Below are positions 6,215-14,850 of a stretch of 64,000 nt of DNA, piece after piece. Made by a program: the position numbers and the translations under genes. Numbering within the stretch: the first letter of the stretch is position 1; each line of letters opens with the position of its first letter. This stretch comes from Pseudobutyrivibrio sp. MD2005 (GTDB taxonomy: Bacteria; Bacillota; Clostridia; Lachnospirales; Lachnospiraceae): the NCBI RefSeq assembly GCF_000621865.1, contig NZ_JHXE01000009.1, positions 182,185-246,184 on the forward strand, written 5' to 3'. The notes beneath the pieces were generated by a model that saw nothing but the letters and a program-made list of their open reading frames with translations, ran no database searches and was not told where the DNA came from.

Positions 6215-7447
6215 ATGATAAATACAGAAAAAATCGTCGAGCGAGTAATTTTAGTAGCAGTAAATGAAGACGATGAAATAGAAGCGAAGGATTCTCTTAA
6301 GGAGCTTGAAGATTTGTGCGAAACTGCAGGAGCAGAAGTAGTTGGCTCAGTAATGCAGAATCTGGAGCGCAGAAACCCTGCTACCTATGTAGGAAAAGGA
6401 AAGGTAGAGGAGATAGCGGATCTTATATGGGAAACAAATGCTACGGGCATTGTGTGTGATGACGAGCTTACACCAGCCCAAATGCGCAATCTTGCTGATG
6501 AATTAGATACAAAGGTTATGGATAGGACTTTGATTATCCTTGATATATTTGCCGCTAGAGCAGGAACGGCAGAAGGCAAGATTCAGGTAGAATTGGCACA
6601 GCTTAGATACGAGATGACACGTCTAACAGGTTTTGGTAAGAACATGTCTCGAGTAGGTGGAACTGCAGCAGGTGGCGGTGGCGCCATCGGTACCCGTGGT
6701 CCTGGTGAGAAAAAGCTTGAGATGGACAAGCGCCTTATTGCAGGTCGCATTTCTCAGCTGAAAAAAGAGCTTTCAGATGTTGTTAATCATCGAGAGCTCA
6801 CCAGAGCTAAAAGACAGAAGAATGGTGTTCCAGTAGCTGCCATAGTAGGGTATACAAATGCTGGAAAATCATCACTTCTAAACAAGCTTACAGATGCCAA
6901 TATACTAGAATGGGATGCTCTTTTTGCTACTTTGGACCCAACAACAAGAGAGCTGTTTTTAGATAACAACCAAAAAATTCTGCTTACAGACACTGTTGGT
7001 TTCATCAGAAAGCTTCCACATCATTTGGTTGATGCTTTCAAGAGTACATTAGAGGAAGCTAAGTATGCAGATTTTATCATCCATGTGGTTGATGTAAGTA
7101 ATCCACAGATGGATAGGCAAATGGAAATTGTCTACGAAACACTGGATAAGTTGGGAGTTTCGGACAAGCCGATTGTCACCATTTTTAATAAGGTGGATAA
7201 GGTTGAGGATGAGCATGATTATCACGATTTAAGGGCGGAATACACTGTTCATACATCTATTAAGACAGGCAAAGGCCTGGATGCAGTGCGTGATATCCTT
7301 GCAAAGCTGATGAGAGGTGGCAAGCAATACATAGAAAAGCTTGTACCTTATACAGAGGCAGGAAGTATTGCAAAAATTCGTGAATCTGGTGAATTAATAT
7401 CAGAGGAATATCGCGAAGATGGAATATTTATTAAAGCATATATTTGA
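6215..7447 (+). CDS. hflX: Ribosome-associated GTPase HflX
   Basis: A 410-residue GTPase that binds the 50S subunit and splits stalled 70S ribosomes under stress. The N-terminal HflX domain (about 1-195) includes the glycine-rich segment Gly-Gly-Gly-Gly-Ala-Ile-Gly-Thr-Arg-Gly-Pro-Gly-Glu before a coiled coil. The G domain follows with G1 Gly-Tyr-Thr-Asn-Ala-Gly-Lys-Ser-Ser, G3 Asp-Thr-Val-Gly-Phe and G4 Asn-Lys-Val-Asp. Length and motif order are those of the family. It seems monocistronic. Its start follows AAGGAT, and the 96-bp inverted repeat lies 30 bp upstream. Confidence 0.95.
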   Translation: MINTEKIVERVILVAVNEDDEIEAKDSLKELEDLCETAGAEVVGSVMQNLERRNPATYVGKGKVEEIADLIWETNATGIVCDDELTPAQMRNLADELDTKVMDRTLIILDIFAARAGTAEGKIQVELAQLRYEMTRLTGFGKNMSRVGGTAAGGGGAIGTRGPGEKKLEMDKRLIAGRISQLKKELSDVVNHRELTRAKRQKNGVPVAAIVGYTNAGKSSLLNKLTDANILEWDALFATLDPTTRELFLDNNQKILLTDTVGFIRKLPHHLVDAFKSTLEEAKYADFIIHVVDVSNPQMDRQMEIVYETLDKLGVSDKPIVTIFNKVDKVEDEHDYHDLRAEYTVHTSIKTGKGLDAVRDILAKLMRGGKQYIEKLVPYTEAGSIAKIRESGELISEEYREDGIFIKAYI

Positions 7448-7482
7448 TTAACTAATTTCTTTATCTTTTTTTGGAAAATGCT

Positions 7483-7511
7483 TAGACAATGCGAAGAATG
7501 CATGATATTAT
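7483..7511 (+). promoter_or_regulatory. Sigma-A promoter of the Na/Pi cotransporter gene
   Basis: TAGACA (7483-7488), 17 bp, TATTAT (7506-7511); each hexamer matches consensus at five of six positions. It lies 77 bp upstream of the start codon. Confidence 0.6.
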
Positions 7512-7587
7512 ATCTAAGGACTAAAAGAGAGGGTTTAAGAATTTTTACTCTTCATGAGGAAGAGTACGGTAGGTTAAAGGAGAAAAA

Positions 7588-9207
7588 ATGACAATTGCAG
7601 AAATACTATCGCTACTAGGTGGAGTGGGCTTATTCTTATTTGGAATGTCTATTATGTCCACTGGATTAAAGAATAGTTGCGGTGACAATCTACAAGTTAT
7701 CTTGGAAAAGGCTACTACTAATAAATTAGTGGCTGTTCTTGTGGGACTTTTAATGACAGTCCTTGTTCAAAGCTCTTCGGCTACAGATGTCATGGTTATC
7801 GGCTTTGTTAACTCAGGCATGATGACATTGGCACAGGCTATTGGAGTTATCTTAGGTGCTAATATCGGTACAACAATCACAGCACAGATTACAGCTTTTA
7901 ATATAGCTACATTTACACCGTTTATTTTGTTTATGGGTGCTGTAATGTATCTATTTATAAAAAAGGATATAGTTAAGCATTTAGGTTCTTTCTTTATGGG
8001 CTTTGGTATGCTCTTTCAGGGTATCACCATCATGAAGGCTGCTATTGCACCACTTTCAAAGTCTGTTATGTTTAAAGATTTTCTTGGTGGTCTTACTAAT
8101 CCATTTGTTGCTCTTGTATTTGGTATTGCTTTTACAGCATTACTTCAGAGTTCATCATCATCAACAGTTATCTTCCAGACCTTTGTGGCTCAGGGGATTT
8201 TAGAGTATAACGTAGCCGTTTATTTAGTAATTGGTGCTGCTATCGGTTCTGTTGCTCCAAACCTGCTTGCATCACTTACAGCAAATAGAAATGGTAAGCG
8301 TTCAGCTATACTTAACTTATTGTTTAATGTTATAAGAGCAATGGTAATCGTGATAGTTATTAATGTCACACCGCTCCTTAGATTCATACAATCTACATCA
8401 GCAGATCCAGCTCGTCAGATAGCTAACACACATACAATATTTGCTATACTTGCTGTTTGTATCATCTTCCCATTTACAGATTGGATTATTAAGCTCACAT
8501 ATATGTTTATTCCAGAGCTTCCAGAGGAGACTCGTGCTGCAGAAGACAGACAGCTTGTATTTATGACACAGGTCAACAATGTACCACCAAACATGGCTAT
8601 TCACCAGGCACAGCTTGAGGCTGCCAGAATGGGTGCCATTGCAGCAGAAAACTTTGAAAAAGCTATCGATTGTTTCTTTGATTACTCACCAGAAAAGGTT
8701 GAGGACGTAGAACAGCGTGAGGAGACAGTTAATATTCTTAATCATGCCATTCAGGATGCAATGGTTAAGCTACAGACACTAAACCTTACACCTGCTATGT
8801 TGCGTCGCATTTCTGCAATTACAATCGCTGTTACTGATATCGAGCGTATATCAGATCACGCGGAAAACATTATCGAATATGCAACTCGCATGAAGAATAA
8901 AAAGACAAAGCTTTCTAAGAAGGCTGCCAAAGAGCTTAAAGAGATGGCAGATAACTCTATGGAAGAAGTAGAGCTTGCTATTGAGATTTTCACTTCAGAG
9001 GATTACAAGAATCTTGATAAGATAGAAAAGCTGGAAAAGAAAGTTGATAAGCAGGAAAAGCAGCTTATCAATCACCATGTAGAGCGTCTCATGGAGAATA
9101 AATGTGAGCCTGTTGCAGGTGTTATTTTCTCAGACATGGTTACCGATTTGGAACGATGTGCAGACCACGCTATCAATATTGCATATGCATTAAAAGAACA
9201 TCCATAA
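7588..9207 (+). CDS. Na+/phosphate cotransporter with C-terminal PhoU-like domain
   Basis: A 539-residue fusion. Residues about 1-310 form the duplicated PF02690 transporter core, with the family signature Gln-Ser-Ser-Ser-Ala-Thr in the first repeat and Gln-Ser-Ser-Ser-Ser-Ser-Thr in the second, each followed by hydrophobic helices. Residues about 345-535 are two predicted three-helix PhoU-like bundles, rich in Glu/Asp/Lys, that probably gate or sense the transporter from the cytoplasm. It imports phosphate with sodium across the cell membrane. AAAGGAG precedes the ATG, and a promoter is visible at 7483-7511. No pst or phoBR genes are near, so regulation by phosphate is not shown. Confidence 0.92.
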   Translation: MTIAEILSLLGGVGLFLFGMSIMSTGLKNSCGDNLQVILEKATTNKLVAVLVGLLMTVLVQSSSATDVMVIGFVNSGMMTLAQAIGVILGANIGTTITAQITAFNIATFTPFILFMGAVMYLFIKKDIVKHLGSFFMGFGMLFQGITIMKAAIAPLSKSVMFKDFLGGLTNPFVALVFGIAFTALLQSSSSSTVIFQTFVAQGILEYNVAVYLVIGAAIGSVAPNLLASLTANRNGKRSAILNLLFNVIRAMVIVIVINVTPLLRFIQSTSADPARQIANTHTIFAILAVCIIFPFTDWIIKLTYMFIPELPEETRAAEDRQLVFMTQVNNVPPNMAIHQAQLEAARMGAIAAENFEKAIDCFFDYSPEKVEDVEQREETVNILNHAIQDAMVKLQTLNLTPAMLRRISAITIAVTDIERISDHAENIIEYATRMKNKKTKLSKKAAKELKEMADNSMEEVELAIEIFTSEDYKNLDKIEKLEKKVDKQEKQLINHHVERLMENKCEPVAGVIFSDMVTDLERCADHAINIAYALKEHP

Positions 9208-9211
9208 AATA

Positions 9212-9231
9212 AGCCCCTCAGCTGAGGGGCT
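9212..9231. terminator. Bidirectional terminator hairpin
   Basis: AGCCCCTCAGCTGAGGGGCT is a perfect 20-bp palindrome between the converging Na/Pi transporter and rubrerythrin genes. T-rich sequence lies on both sides (TTATTTTATGG in the reverse direction). Confidence 0.75.
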
Positions 9232-9246
9232 AAAATTTTGCTTATT

Positions 9247-9834
9247 TTACTTAAAGAAGCGATTGAGGAATCCTTCAAGCGCCTTTCCATGGCGAGCCTC
9301 ATCGCGAGCCATCTCATGAACTGTGTCATGAATAGCATCAAGATTATTCTTCTTAGCGCAAGCAGCTAAATCAAATTTACCCTGAGTAGCGCCGTATTCG
9401 CAGTCAACACGCCATGCAAGATTCTTCTTTGTAGAATCTGTCATGTTTGACTCTAATTCAGAACCAAGTAATTCTGCAAACTTTGCAGCGTGCTCAGCCT
9501 CTTCAAAAGCAGCCTTTTCCCAGTATAAACCAATCTCAGGATAACCTTCTCTATGTGCAACTCTAGCCATGCAAAGATACATTCCAACCTCAGAACACTC
9601 ACCTTCAAAGTTAGCTTTTAACTGATCGAAGATATACTTCTTTGTCTCATCATCAATATCAGGATTGTTCTTAACTGTTTTTGCATAAACGCCAAATTCA
9701 TGCTCAGCAGCAAGCTTAAGCTCGCCCTCTACCTTATTAAATTTGTCTCCGCTTACGTGGCAAACAGGGCACTCTGCTGGAGGATTATCACCCTCAAAAA
9801 CATAACCACAAACTGAACATACATACTTTGCCAT
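9247..9834 (-). CDS. Reverse rubrerythrin (NADH peroxidase component)
   Basis: A 195-residue protein with the rubredoxin domain at the N-terminus (Cys6-x2-Cys9 and Cys22-x2-Cys25) and the four-helix diiron ferritin-like domain after it (Glu ligands in Gly-Glu-Cys-Ser-Glu and Phe-Glu-Glu-Ala-Glu-His, plus Asp-Glu-Ala-Arg-His near the end). Domain order is reversed relative to classical rubrerythrin, as in clostridial Rbr that reduces hydrogen peroxide in anaerobes. AAAGGAG precedes the ATG. It lies 46 nt downstream of the perR-like gene on the same strand, so both are probably in one peroxide-responsive unit. Confidence 0.93.
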   Translation of the reverse strand: MAKYVCSVCGYVFEGDNPPAECPVCHVSGDKFNKVEGELKLAAEHEFGVYAKTVKNNPDIDDETKKYIFDQLKANFEGECSEVGMYLCMARVAHREGYPEIGLYWEKAAFEEAEHAAKFAELLGSELESNMTDSTKKNLAWRVDCEYGATQGKFDLAACAKKNNLDAIHDTVHEMARDEARHGKALEGFLNRFFK

Positions 9835-9880
9835 AACTAAACTCCTTTCACAATTAAAATATTATTAGTTTCATTATTAA

Positions 9881-10270
9881 CTAATTGGAATCCTGTTCAA
9901 TCACGCAATCCTTGCATACGCCAGTAAATAGAAGGCTTGCAGTCTCGATGGTACCAAGTCCAGCGCTTGAAGCTGCCAGTATTTGCTCAACACTAGGAGT
10001 AACTTCCAAATCCATCAATCTGTGACAGCATTTGCAATGATAATGACTGTGAGCAGATGTGTCTGCGTCAAAGTGATCAGTACCATCACCTGTAGAAATC
10101 TTTCTGATATCACCTATTTCAACAAGGAGAGTAAGATTTCTATAGACTGTACCTAGACTGATTTTTGGATAATCCTCTTTTACATGTTGGTAAATAACTT
10201 CAGCTGTAGGATGTTCCTTGGTAGACATCAAATATTCTTTAATGGATTCTCTTTGTCTACTGTAATTCAT
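9881..10270 (-). CDS. perR: Fur-family peroxide repressor
   Basis: A 129-residue Fur-family regulator with an N-terminal winged helix (Leu-Gly-Thr-Val-Tyr-Arg-Asn-Leu recognition region) and a C-terminal metal domain. The regulatory-site cluster His-Ser-His-Tyr-His and the structural zinc site Cys-Lys-Cys-Cys-His plus Cys-Lys-Asp-Cys are visible; only two of these cysteines need form the second CxxC. In PerR an iron-bound His is oxidised by peroxide, releasing the DNA. Assignment to PerR rather than Fur or Zur comes from the adjoining rubrerythrin and the PerR-box-like operator at 10298-10312. AAGGCGG precedes the ATG. Confidence 0.88.
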   Translation of the reverse strand: MNYSRQRESIKEYLMSTKEHPTAEVIYQHVKEDYPKISLGTVYRNLTLLVEIGDIRKISTGDGTDHFDADTSAHSHYHCKCCHRLMDLEVTPSVEQILAASSAGLGTIETASLLFTGVCKDCVIEQDSN

Positions 10271-10297
10271 AAAACACCGCCTTACTAGTGAACAAAT

Positions 10298-10312
10298 TAA
10301 TAATGATTATCT
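10298..10312. promoter_or_regulatory. PerR box upstream of perR
   Basis: TAATAATGATTATCT matches the 7-1-7 Per box TTATAATnATTATAA at 11 of 14 positions, with a perfect ATAAT-G-ATTAT core. It sits 28 bp upstream of perR, consistent with autoregulation and control of rubrerythrin. Confidence 0.7.
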
Positions 10313-10400
10313 TTATAATAACAAGATTATCGCAAATGTCAATATTAAAATAGTAATTATTCCTGTTTTATGAATCTAATTATTGTTAGGCTATTGAACA

Positions 10401-10430
10401 TAAAAATAGCCAGCCTAAAGAGGCTGGCTA
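10401..10430 (-). terminator. Intrinsic terminator of the 10436-11236 gene
   Basis: On the reverse strand TAGCCAGCC pairs perfectly with GGCTGGCTA around TCTTTA and is followed by TTTTTATG. It lies just after the stop codon. Confidence 0.85.
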
Positions 10431-10435
10431 GGAAA

Positions 10436-11236
10436 TTAGCTTAATTTGTCGAAGATTCGAAGGTCATAATGCTTTGAATACAAATCATCTAAACTATCTA
10501 TTTCTATTGAATCACTTATCAATAATCTATCAAAAGAATAATTGTAGTGATTGTTATTGTAATCGTGGTAACTCATGTAGGCGAAGGCTTCAATAAGCGT
10601 AGCGTTTGGTTTGTAGATGTTTGCAATGCTGATTATATCCCTGTTGGTTAGATAAAGGCCATTGTTGAGTGAATAAAACCTGATAGAAATAATAGGATGA
10701 TCGGCAGTGCTGCTTTCGTGGAAAGTGGCAGTCATTTTTACAGACCCATCTATTCCCCCACTGATAACGCAGCTTCCTAATTCTTCTGCGGTAGCAGGCT
10801 GCTGTTTGATTTCGTAATTATTGTAATCATCAAAGGACATAATAGGAGTGTTTTGAGCAGCTGTGTCAGAAGACTTACTAGCATTGAATGAATCTATTGC
10901 GCTGGAAATCTTTTGCAGCTCACTAAAAAGTGTCATATTGCCGATTGTGACTGCGGTGTGCTTAGCGTATTCTGTAAGCTCTATAAAATTATATTTTTTT
11001 GATTCTGAGAAATTTGATGGCTTGATTGCATCCAAACTAGAATCCATGAAGTTAAAATCTGGATTTTGTTCTCTAGTGTAGATAAGTGCACCAAAAAAAT
11101 CTGCAAAAGTGCAGTTTCTAAGATTGACCTGAGTATAATCAATATGCGAGACAGTAGGCTCTGGCTCGTTATTAAGATTCGAATTTATTTGATATGTCAG
11201 CTGAGTTCTGAACAAAATATCATTCATCATAAACAT
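10436..11236 (-). CDS. Hypothetical protein
   Basis: A 266-residue protein I do not recognise. The start is taken as ATG 11236 because GGGGAGG lies 7 nt upstream; an in-frame ATG eleven codons earlier would precede it. There is no signal peptide or membrane helix. The sequence is Asn/Asp/Tyr-rich, with a low-complexity Ser/Ala/Gln stretch near residues 125-150 and a His-Asp-Tyr-Asn-Asn-Asn-His-Tyr-Asn run near 235. Composition and length suggest a soluble two-domain protein. It is monocistronic with its own terminator. Neighbours (perR divergently placed behind it, a dehydratase operon ahead) give no functional hint. Confidence 0.6.
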   Translation of the reverse strand: MFMMNDILFRTQLTYQINSNLNNEPEPTVSHIDYTQVNLRNCTFADFFGALIYTREQNPDFNFMDSSLDAIKPSNFSESKKYNFIELTEYAKHTAVTIGNMTLFSELQKISSAIDSFNASKSSDTAAQNTPIMSFDDYNNYEIKQQPATAEELGSCVISGGIDGSVKMTATFHESSTADHPIISIRFYSLNNGLYLTNRDIISIANIYKPNATLIEAFAYMSYHDYNNNHYNYSFDRLLISDSIEIDSLDDLYSKHYDLRIFDKLS

Positions 11237-11400
11237 CTGTGGACCTCCCCTTGTGATACATAATAGCACATTTAGTAGTGATTGTCTATTTGAGTTACTA
11301 TATTTAGTTGTTGGCGGCTCTTTTAAAATGGTTCAAAGCCTTTTTGAAAGCTTTGAATTGTGATAGAATTAGAAAAGAATTTTTTAGCGAGGAATTAAGA

Positions 11401-12597
11401 TTGAAGGATTTAAAACATCTATATTATTTTGAAAAGCTTCTTCAGGATACATATAACGATTTGGCTAGGCAGGCTCAGGGTGAAGGCAAATATGCTATAG
11501 GTCATGTTTGTTTTCAGATTCCAGAGCCTTTATTAAATCTGCCAGGCTGCTTTTCAGTACGCCTTAGAGCTCCGCAGACCGGCTCCATTGAAATGGGAAC
11601 ATATTACATGAGCTCTACGCTGTGCGAAGCTTGCAGAGCATATTTGGAGAGGGCAATAGAGGGAGGATTCAATTTTTTAGATTGCATTATCGCACCTGAT
11701 GCATGTGCTCAGATGAATCGTTGTGTAGAGAATATTGAAAAGCTTCACACTAGTCCAAAGGAAAACTTCTTTGTTACTTATTCAGATGTTCCTATGAAGT
11801 CTGATGAGAGTGCCCTTAGGCATTATGTTAAGCAGATGCGTATACATGTTTTAGAGCCACTTCATGAGAAGTTGGGAATAGATATTTCTGATGCAGCTTT
11901 GCGAAAGGCTGTGGAGGAACAAAATGAGATTAGTGCACTACTTACAGCAATTGGAGATTATCGTAAATGCGATAATCCAGTTATTACAGGATATGAATTT
12001 GCGGTGCTATGTCTTTCTAGCTATTGTAGTCCTAAGCACCTTATCAAGGAAAAGCTACAGGAGACATTAGAAGAGCTTAAGACAAGAGTCCCAGACGAAA
12101 AAAATCCTTACCGCATCCGGGTAGTGATGGTAGGCTCTGAAATTGATGATCCAGAGTTTATCAAGCTTGCAGAGGAATGCGGGGCACTTGTTGTTGCAGA
12201 TAGATATTGCTTCGGCTCCTTACCTGGTAGACAGGTGATAGAGCTGAATGAAGAAGAGGATGCTCTCACCCAGATTTGCAGGACATATATTGAATGGGGG
12301 AAGTGTCCAAGATTTTTCAACCAGGAAAAGATTTTAGAACGCAGGGAATATGTAGATATGTTGGCCAAAGAATATCATGCTGATGGCCTTATCTATGAGC
12401 AAATCAAATTTTGCGATTATTGGGGATATGAGAGAGCGGCAGCATTTCATATTATGGATGAGGAATATGGCTGGCCTACATTATCTGTAGACAGACCTTA
12501 TGCGGTTCGCTCATCAGGGCAGCTGCGAACTAGAATACAGGCCTTTGTAGAACGTGTAGAATTGAAAAAGATTAATGCTAACAAGGCAAAGCAGTGA
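11401..12597 (+). CDS. 2-hydroxyacyl-CoA dehydratase-like subunit (HgdB family)
   Basis: A 398-residue member of the HgdB/FldBC superfamily, whose archetypes are [4Fe-4S] enzymes that remove water from (R)-2-hydroxyacyl-CoA by a ketyl-radical mechanism. Cysteines expected for cluster binding are present (Cys-Glu-Ala-Cys, Ala-Cys-Ala-Gln, and later Tyr-Cys-Phe and Phe-Cys-Asp-Tyr). I chose the TTG at 11401 as start: GAGGA lies 7 nt upstream, and the resulting Lys-Asp-Leu-Lys-His-Leu N-terminus fits what I recall of relatives. The frame stays open back to 11308. It forms an operon with the next subunit, but no ATP-dependent activator (HgdC) is near. Confidence 0.75.
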   Translation: MKDLKHLYYFEKLLQDTYNDLARQAQGEGKYAIGHVCFQIPEPLLNLPGCFSVRLRAPQTGSIEMGTYYMSSTLCEACRAYLERAIEGGFNFLDCIIAPDACAQMNRCVENIEKLHTSPKENFFVTYSDVPMKSDESALRHYVKQMRIHVLEPLHEKLGIDISDAALRKAVEEQNEISALLTAIGDYRKCDNPVITGYEFAVLCLSSYCSPKHLIKEKLQETLEELKTRVPDEKNPYRIRVVMVGSEIDDPEFIKLAEECGALVVADRYCFGSLPGRQVIELNEEEDALTQICRTYIEWGKCPRFFNQEKILERREYVDMLAKEYHADGLIYEQIKFCDYWGYERAAAFHIMDEEYGWPTLSVDRPYAVRSSGQLRTRIQAFVERVELKKINANKAKQ

Positions 12598-12620
12598 TAA
12601 TTGGAAGGGAGATTTATTAA

Positions 12621-14162
12621 ATGGGAAAAGCGCTAGGCAGCGAACCTTTAGGTAAGGTGTTATATTCCGGACATCGCCCAAGGCGCCGTAGAGAATGGAG
12701 AGGCCTTAAAGACACCTGGTATGATTACACCAGATGGCTCTACTATTTATTTACATTAGGTAAATTCATGATGAAGCCTAACAATTTTAAGGGCTTTTTC
12801 AGATATAGATGGATGAGTAATTATTTAGCGGTACCTGACTTTATGGACAGGCATACAGAAGGCTTGCGAGGAACAGCACTTCGTCTTGCTCACGAGGGTA
12901 TTGGACTCATTGTTCTTGATATGACGTTGTCACTTACTGATATGTTTAAAGCAGATCCAGAAATCGGAAATGACACGGAGCTATCCAAGAAGATGGTCAT
13001 CTTCGATGAAAATATGATGAGCACACTTATGGGAGGATTCCCAAATCTTAAATGGGTAAGCTACGAGGTGCCGGCAATCTATTCCAGCTCATTCATGTGT
13101 CAGAACGGAGTCATGCACTATATCGATAAGACTCATGAGTTTGGTGTGCCAACAGATGTATGCCCTATGCCGGCAGCAGAGTTAGGAGCTGCACTTGAAG
13201 ATGATTTTCCATTGATTGGAGCCTGTGCAGTTCAGTGTAATACCACCTGTGACGGCTCTCTTATGGGCGGAGGCCTTATGGCACAATCAATGGGGATTCC
13301 AACATTTCAGCTTGCAGCACCTATAAGACATCGCCAGGAGAGTGTTCAGGAATATGCAGGAGAGGAAGTTCTCAACGCTATCAAATTTATCGAAGAACAC
13401 ACAGGCGAAAAATTCGATTGGGATTATCTCTTCAAAAACATGGCTCGTTTTAACGAGGAGACCAAGGAATTCTTAGAGTGGCTTGAAATCAACAAAAGCC
13501 CATATCCTCAGTTACTTGGCGCCACCCTTGGTTTTTACCGATATGGTGTTTACATGGCAGCAGGCGGTCGCAGCCAGTTATTCTTAGATACAGACAAAAA
13601 AATAACAGCCCTTGCCACAAAGGCATATCAGAATAAGGAAATGGCCTGCAAGGAATATCGCCATCGCGCCATCCTATGGGGCGTGCAGGCCGCGTACTAT
13701 ACGGCATTCCCTAACTGGCTTATGAATTGCTGGGGAATACTTCCTATCAACGATATGCTTTGCTGTGTTTCCACAGAAATGGTCAGCACCACTGACAAGC
13801 ACCAGGCACTTCTTGACCTGGGCCATCTATATGAAAATATGATTATGCGTAATCGCTCTAATGGAGGCTACGAAACTGGAGTTGAAGATTTGTTTAGACT
13901 ATGTGAGCAGATGAATGTGGATATGGTTATCATGTATGTTCACATCGGCTGCAAAGCCATGTCAGGCTATCACGGTCTCTTTGAAGAAGAAGCAAGACGC
14001 AGAGGTCTTCACTGGATTTGGGTTAACCACAACCTTATGGTACCTCTTGATGGCACCAGACGTGACATGCGTACTGAAGTCAATCGATACATGCGCACAA
14101 TTATGAAAGAAGAGCCTGTAGACCCAAGCTTAGAGGAGTTTGATGATTCATTGTGCTGGTAA
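12621..14162 (+). CDS. 2-hydroxyacyl-CoA dehydratase-like second subunit
   Basis: A 513-residue protein of the same superfamily, larger than a classical alpha or beta subunit (about 400-480). The first 70 residues are basic and aromatic. The rest shows the two Rossmann-like halves of the family with Cys-rich turns: Val-Gln-Cys-Asn-Thr-Thr-Cys-Asp, Asn-Cys-Trp-Gly, Leu-Cys-Cys-Val and His-Ile-Gly-Cys-Lys-Ala. It follows the first subunit by 23 nt with a GGAAGGGAG ribosome site, so they are co-expressed and probably form a heterodimer. Substrate unknown: the absence of CoA-transferase, activator and electron-transfer genes argues against assuming an amino-acid fermentation role. Confidence 0.75.
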   Translation: MGKALGSEPLGKVLYSGHRPRRRREWRGLKDTWYDYTRWLYYLFTLGKFMMKPNNFKGFFRYRWMSNYLAVPDFMDRHTEGLRGTALRLAHEGIGLIVLDMTLSLTDMFKADPEIGNDTELSKKMVIFDENMMSTLMGGFPNLKWVSYEVPAIYSSSFMCQNGVMHYIDKTHEFGVPTDVCPMPAAELGAALEDDFPLIGACAVQCNTTCDGSLMGGGLMAQSMGIPTFQLAAPIRHRQESVQEYAGEEVLNAIKFIEEHTGEKFDWDYLFKNMARFNEETKEFLEWLEINKSPYPQLLGATLGFYRYGVYMAAGGRSQLFLDTDKKITALATKAYQNKEMACKEYRHRAILWGVQAAYYTAFPNWLMNCWGILPINDMLCCVSTEMVSTTDKHQALLDLGHLYENMIMRNRSNGGYETGVEDLFRLCEQMNVDMVIMYVHIGCKAMSGYHGLFEEEARRRGLHWIWVNHNLMVPLDGTRRDMRTEVNRYMRTIMKEEPVDPSLEEFDDSLCW

Positions 14163-14217
14163 GATATTAAAAGATAACTGACAATTTATAAACTAAATAT
14201 AAAATAATTATAAATTA

Positions 14218-14244
14218 TTAGCACTCGTACTTGACGAGTGCTAA
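14218..14244. promoter_or_regulatory. CIRCE operator (HrcA) of hsp20
   Basis: TTAGCACTC, nine bases, GAGTGCTAA is a perfect CIRCE. The 17 bp before it (ending ATTATAAATTA) are the same as in front of the clpB CIRCE and contain a TATAAA -10-like hexamer, so HrcA would repress the start site directly. Confidence 0.95.
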
Positions 14245-14358
14245 TTTTAGGTATATAACATAATCACAACAAGGGAACAAAAGAAATCCCAAGTTGGAAC
14301 TAACAACATAACAACCACTAGACTAAAAGCCTAGCGTCAATAAAAGGAGGTAAGTATT

Positions 14359-14802
14359 ATGTTAATGCCTAGTATTTTATCAAACGATTTTATGGATGAT
14401 TTCTTCTCAGTACCAAGAGTAACAGGTTTTGGTGGTTCAAGATTCGATCGTGACTTTTCACGAATGATGACAACAGATGTAAAAGAAACTGATACAGGAT
14501 ATCAGCTAGATATGAATCTTCCAGGATTTGCTAAAGAGGATATCAAAGCAGAGCTTAAGGATGGATACCTTACAATCAATGCAGAGTCTAACACAAGCAA
14601 TGATGAGAAGGATGAGGATGGCAACTACATCAGACGTGAGCGCTACACAGGATCATGCTCAAGAAGCTTCTATGTAGGTGATGGTGTAACACAGGATGAT
14701 ATCCATGCAGCTTTCAAGGATGGCGTTCTTAGCCTTACAGTTCCTAAGAAAGAAGCTATTCCTGAAAAAGAAGAAACAAAATATATAGCTATCGAAGGAT
14801 AA
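14359..14802 (+). CDS. Small heat shock protein, Hsp20/alpha-crystallin family
   Basis: A 147-residue chaperone that holds unfolding proteins in large oligomers. The alpha-crystallin domain spans about residues 38-135, beginning Asp-Val-Lys-Glu-Thr-Asp-Thr-Gly-Tyr and containing Asp-Met-Asn-Leu-Pro-Gly-Phe and the strand Gly-Val-Leu-Ser-Leu-Thr-Val-Pro-Lys. The N-terminal arm is short, with the Asp/Phe-rich pattern usual in clostridial Hsp18. An AAAGGAGG site lies 8 nt upstream. It is controlled by the CIRCE at 14218-14244 after a leader of about 115 nt, and is monocistronic, ending at 14815-14848. Confidence 0.94.
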   Translation: MLMPSILSNDFMDDFFSVPRVTGFGGSRFDRDFSRMMTTDVKETDTGYQLDMNLPGFAKEDIKAELKDGYLTINAESNTSNDEKDEDGNYIRRERYTGSCSRSFYVGDGVTQDDIHAAFKDGVLSLTVPKKEAIPEKEETKYIAIEG

Positions 14803-14814
14803 CTGATATACCTT

Positions 14815-14848
14815 AAATCCCATGGCCAAGCGCCATGGGATTTTTTTG
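14815..14848 (+). terminator. Intrinsic terminator of hsp20
   Basis: AAATCCCATGGC pairs perfectly with GCCATGGGATTT around CAAGC and is followed by seven T residues. Confidence 0.92.
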
Positions 14849-14850
14849 AA

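Noticed and set aside
7447..7587. Riboswitch or structured leader before the Na/Pi transporter
   Set aside because: A short AGTACTCTTCATGAGGAAGAGT-like dyad is present but no known aptamer pattern; it is only a promoter plus leader as far as I can see.
11308..11400. Longer start of the first dehydratase-like subunit at TTG 11308
   Set aside because: No ribosome site is near it, whereas TTG 11401 has GAGGA at 7 nt and a family-like N-terminus.
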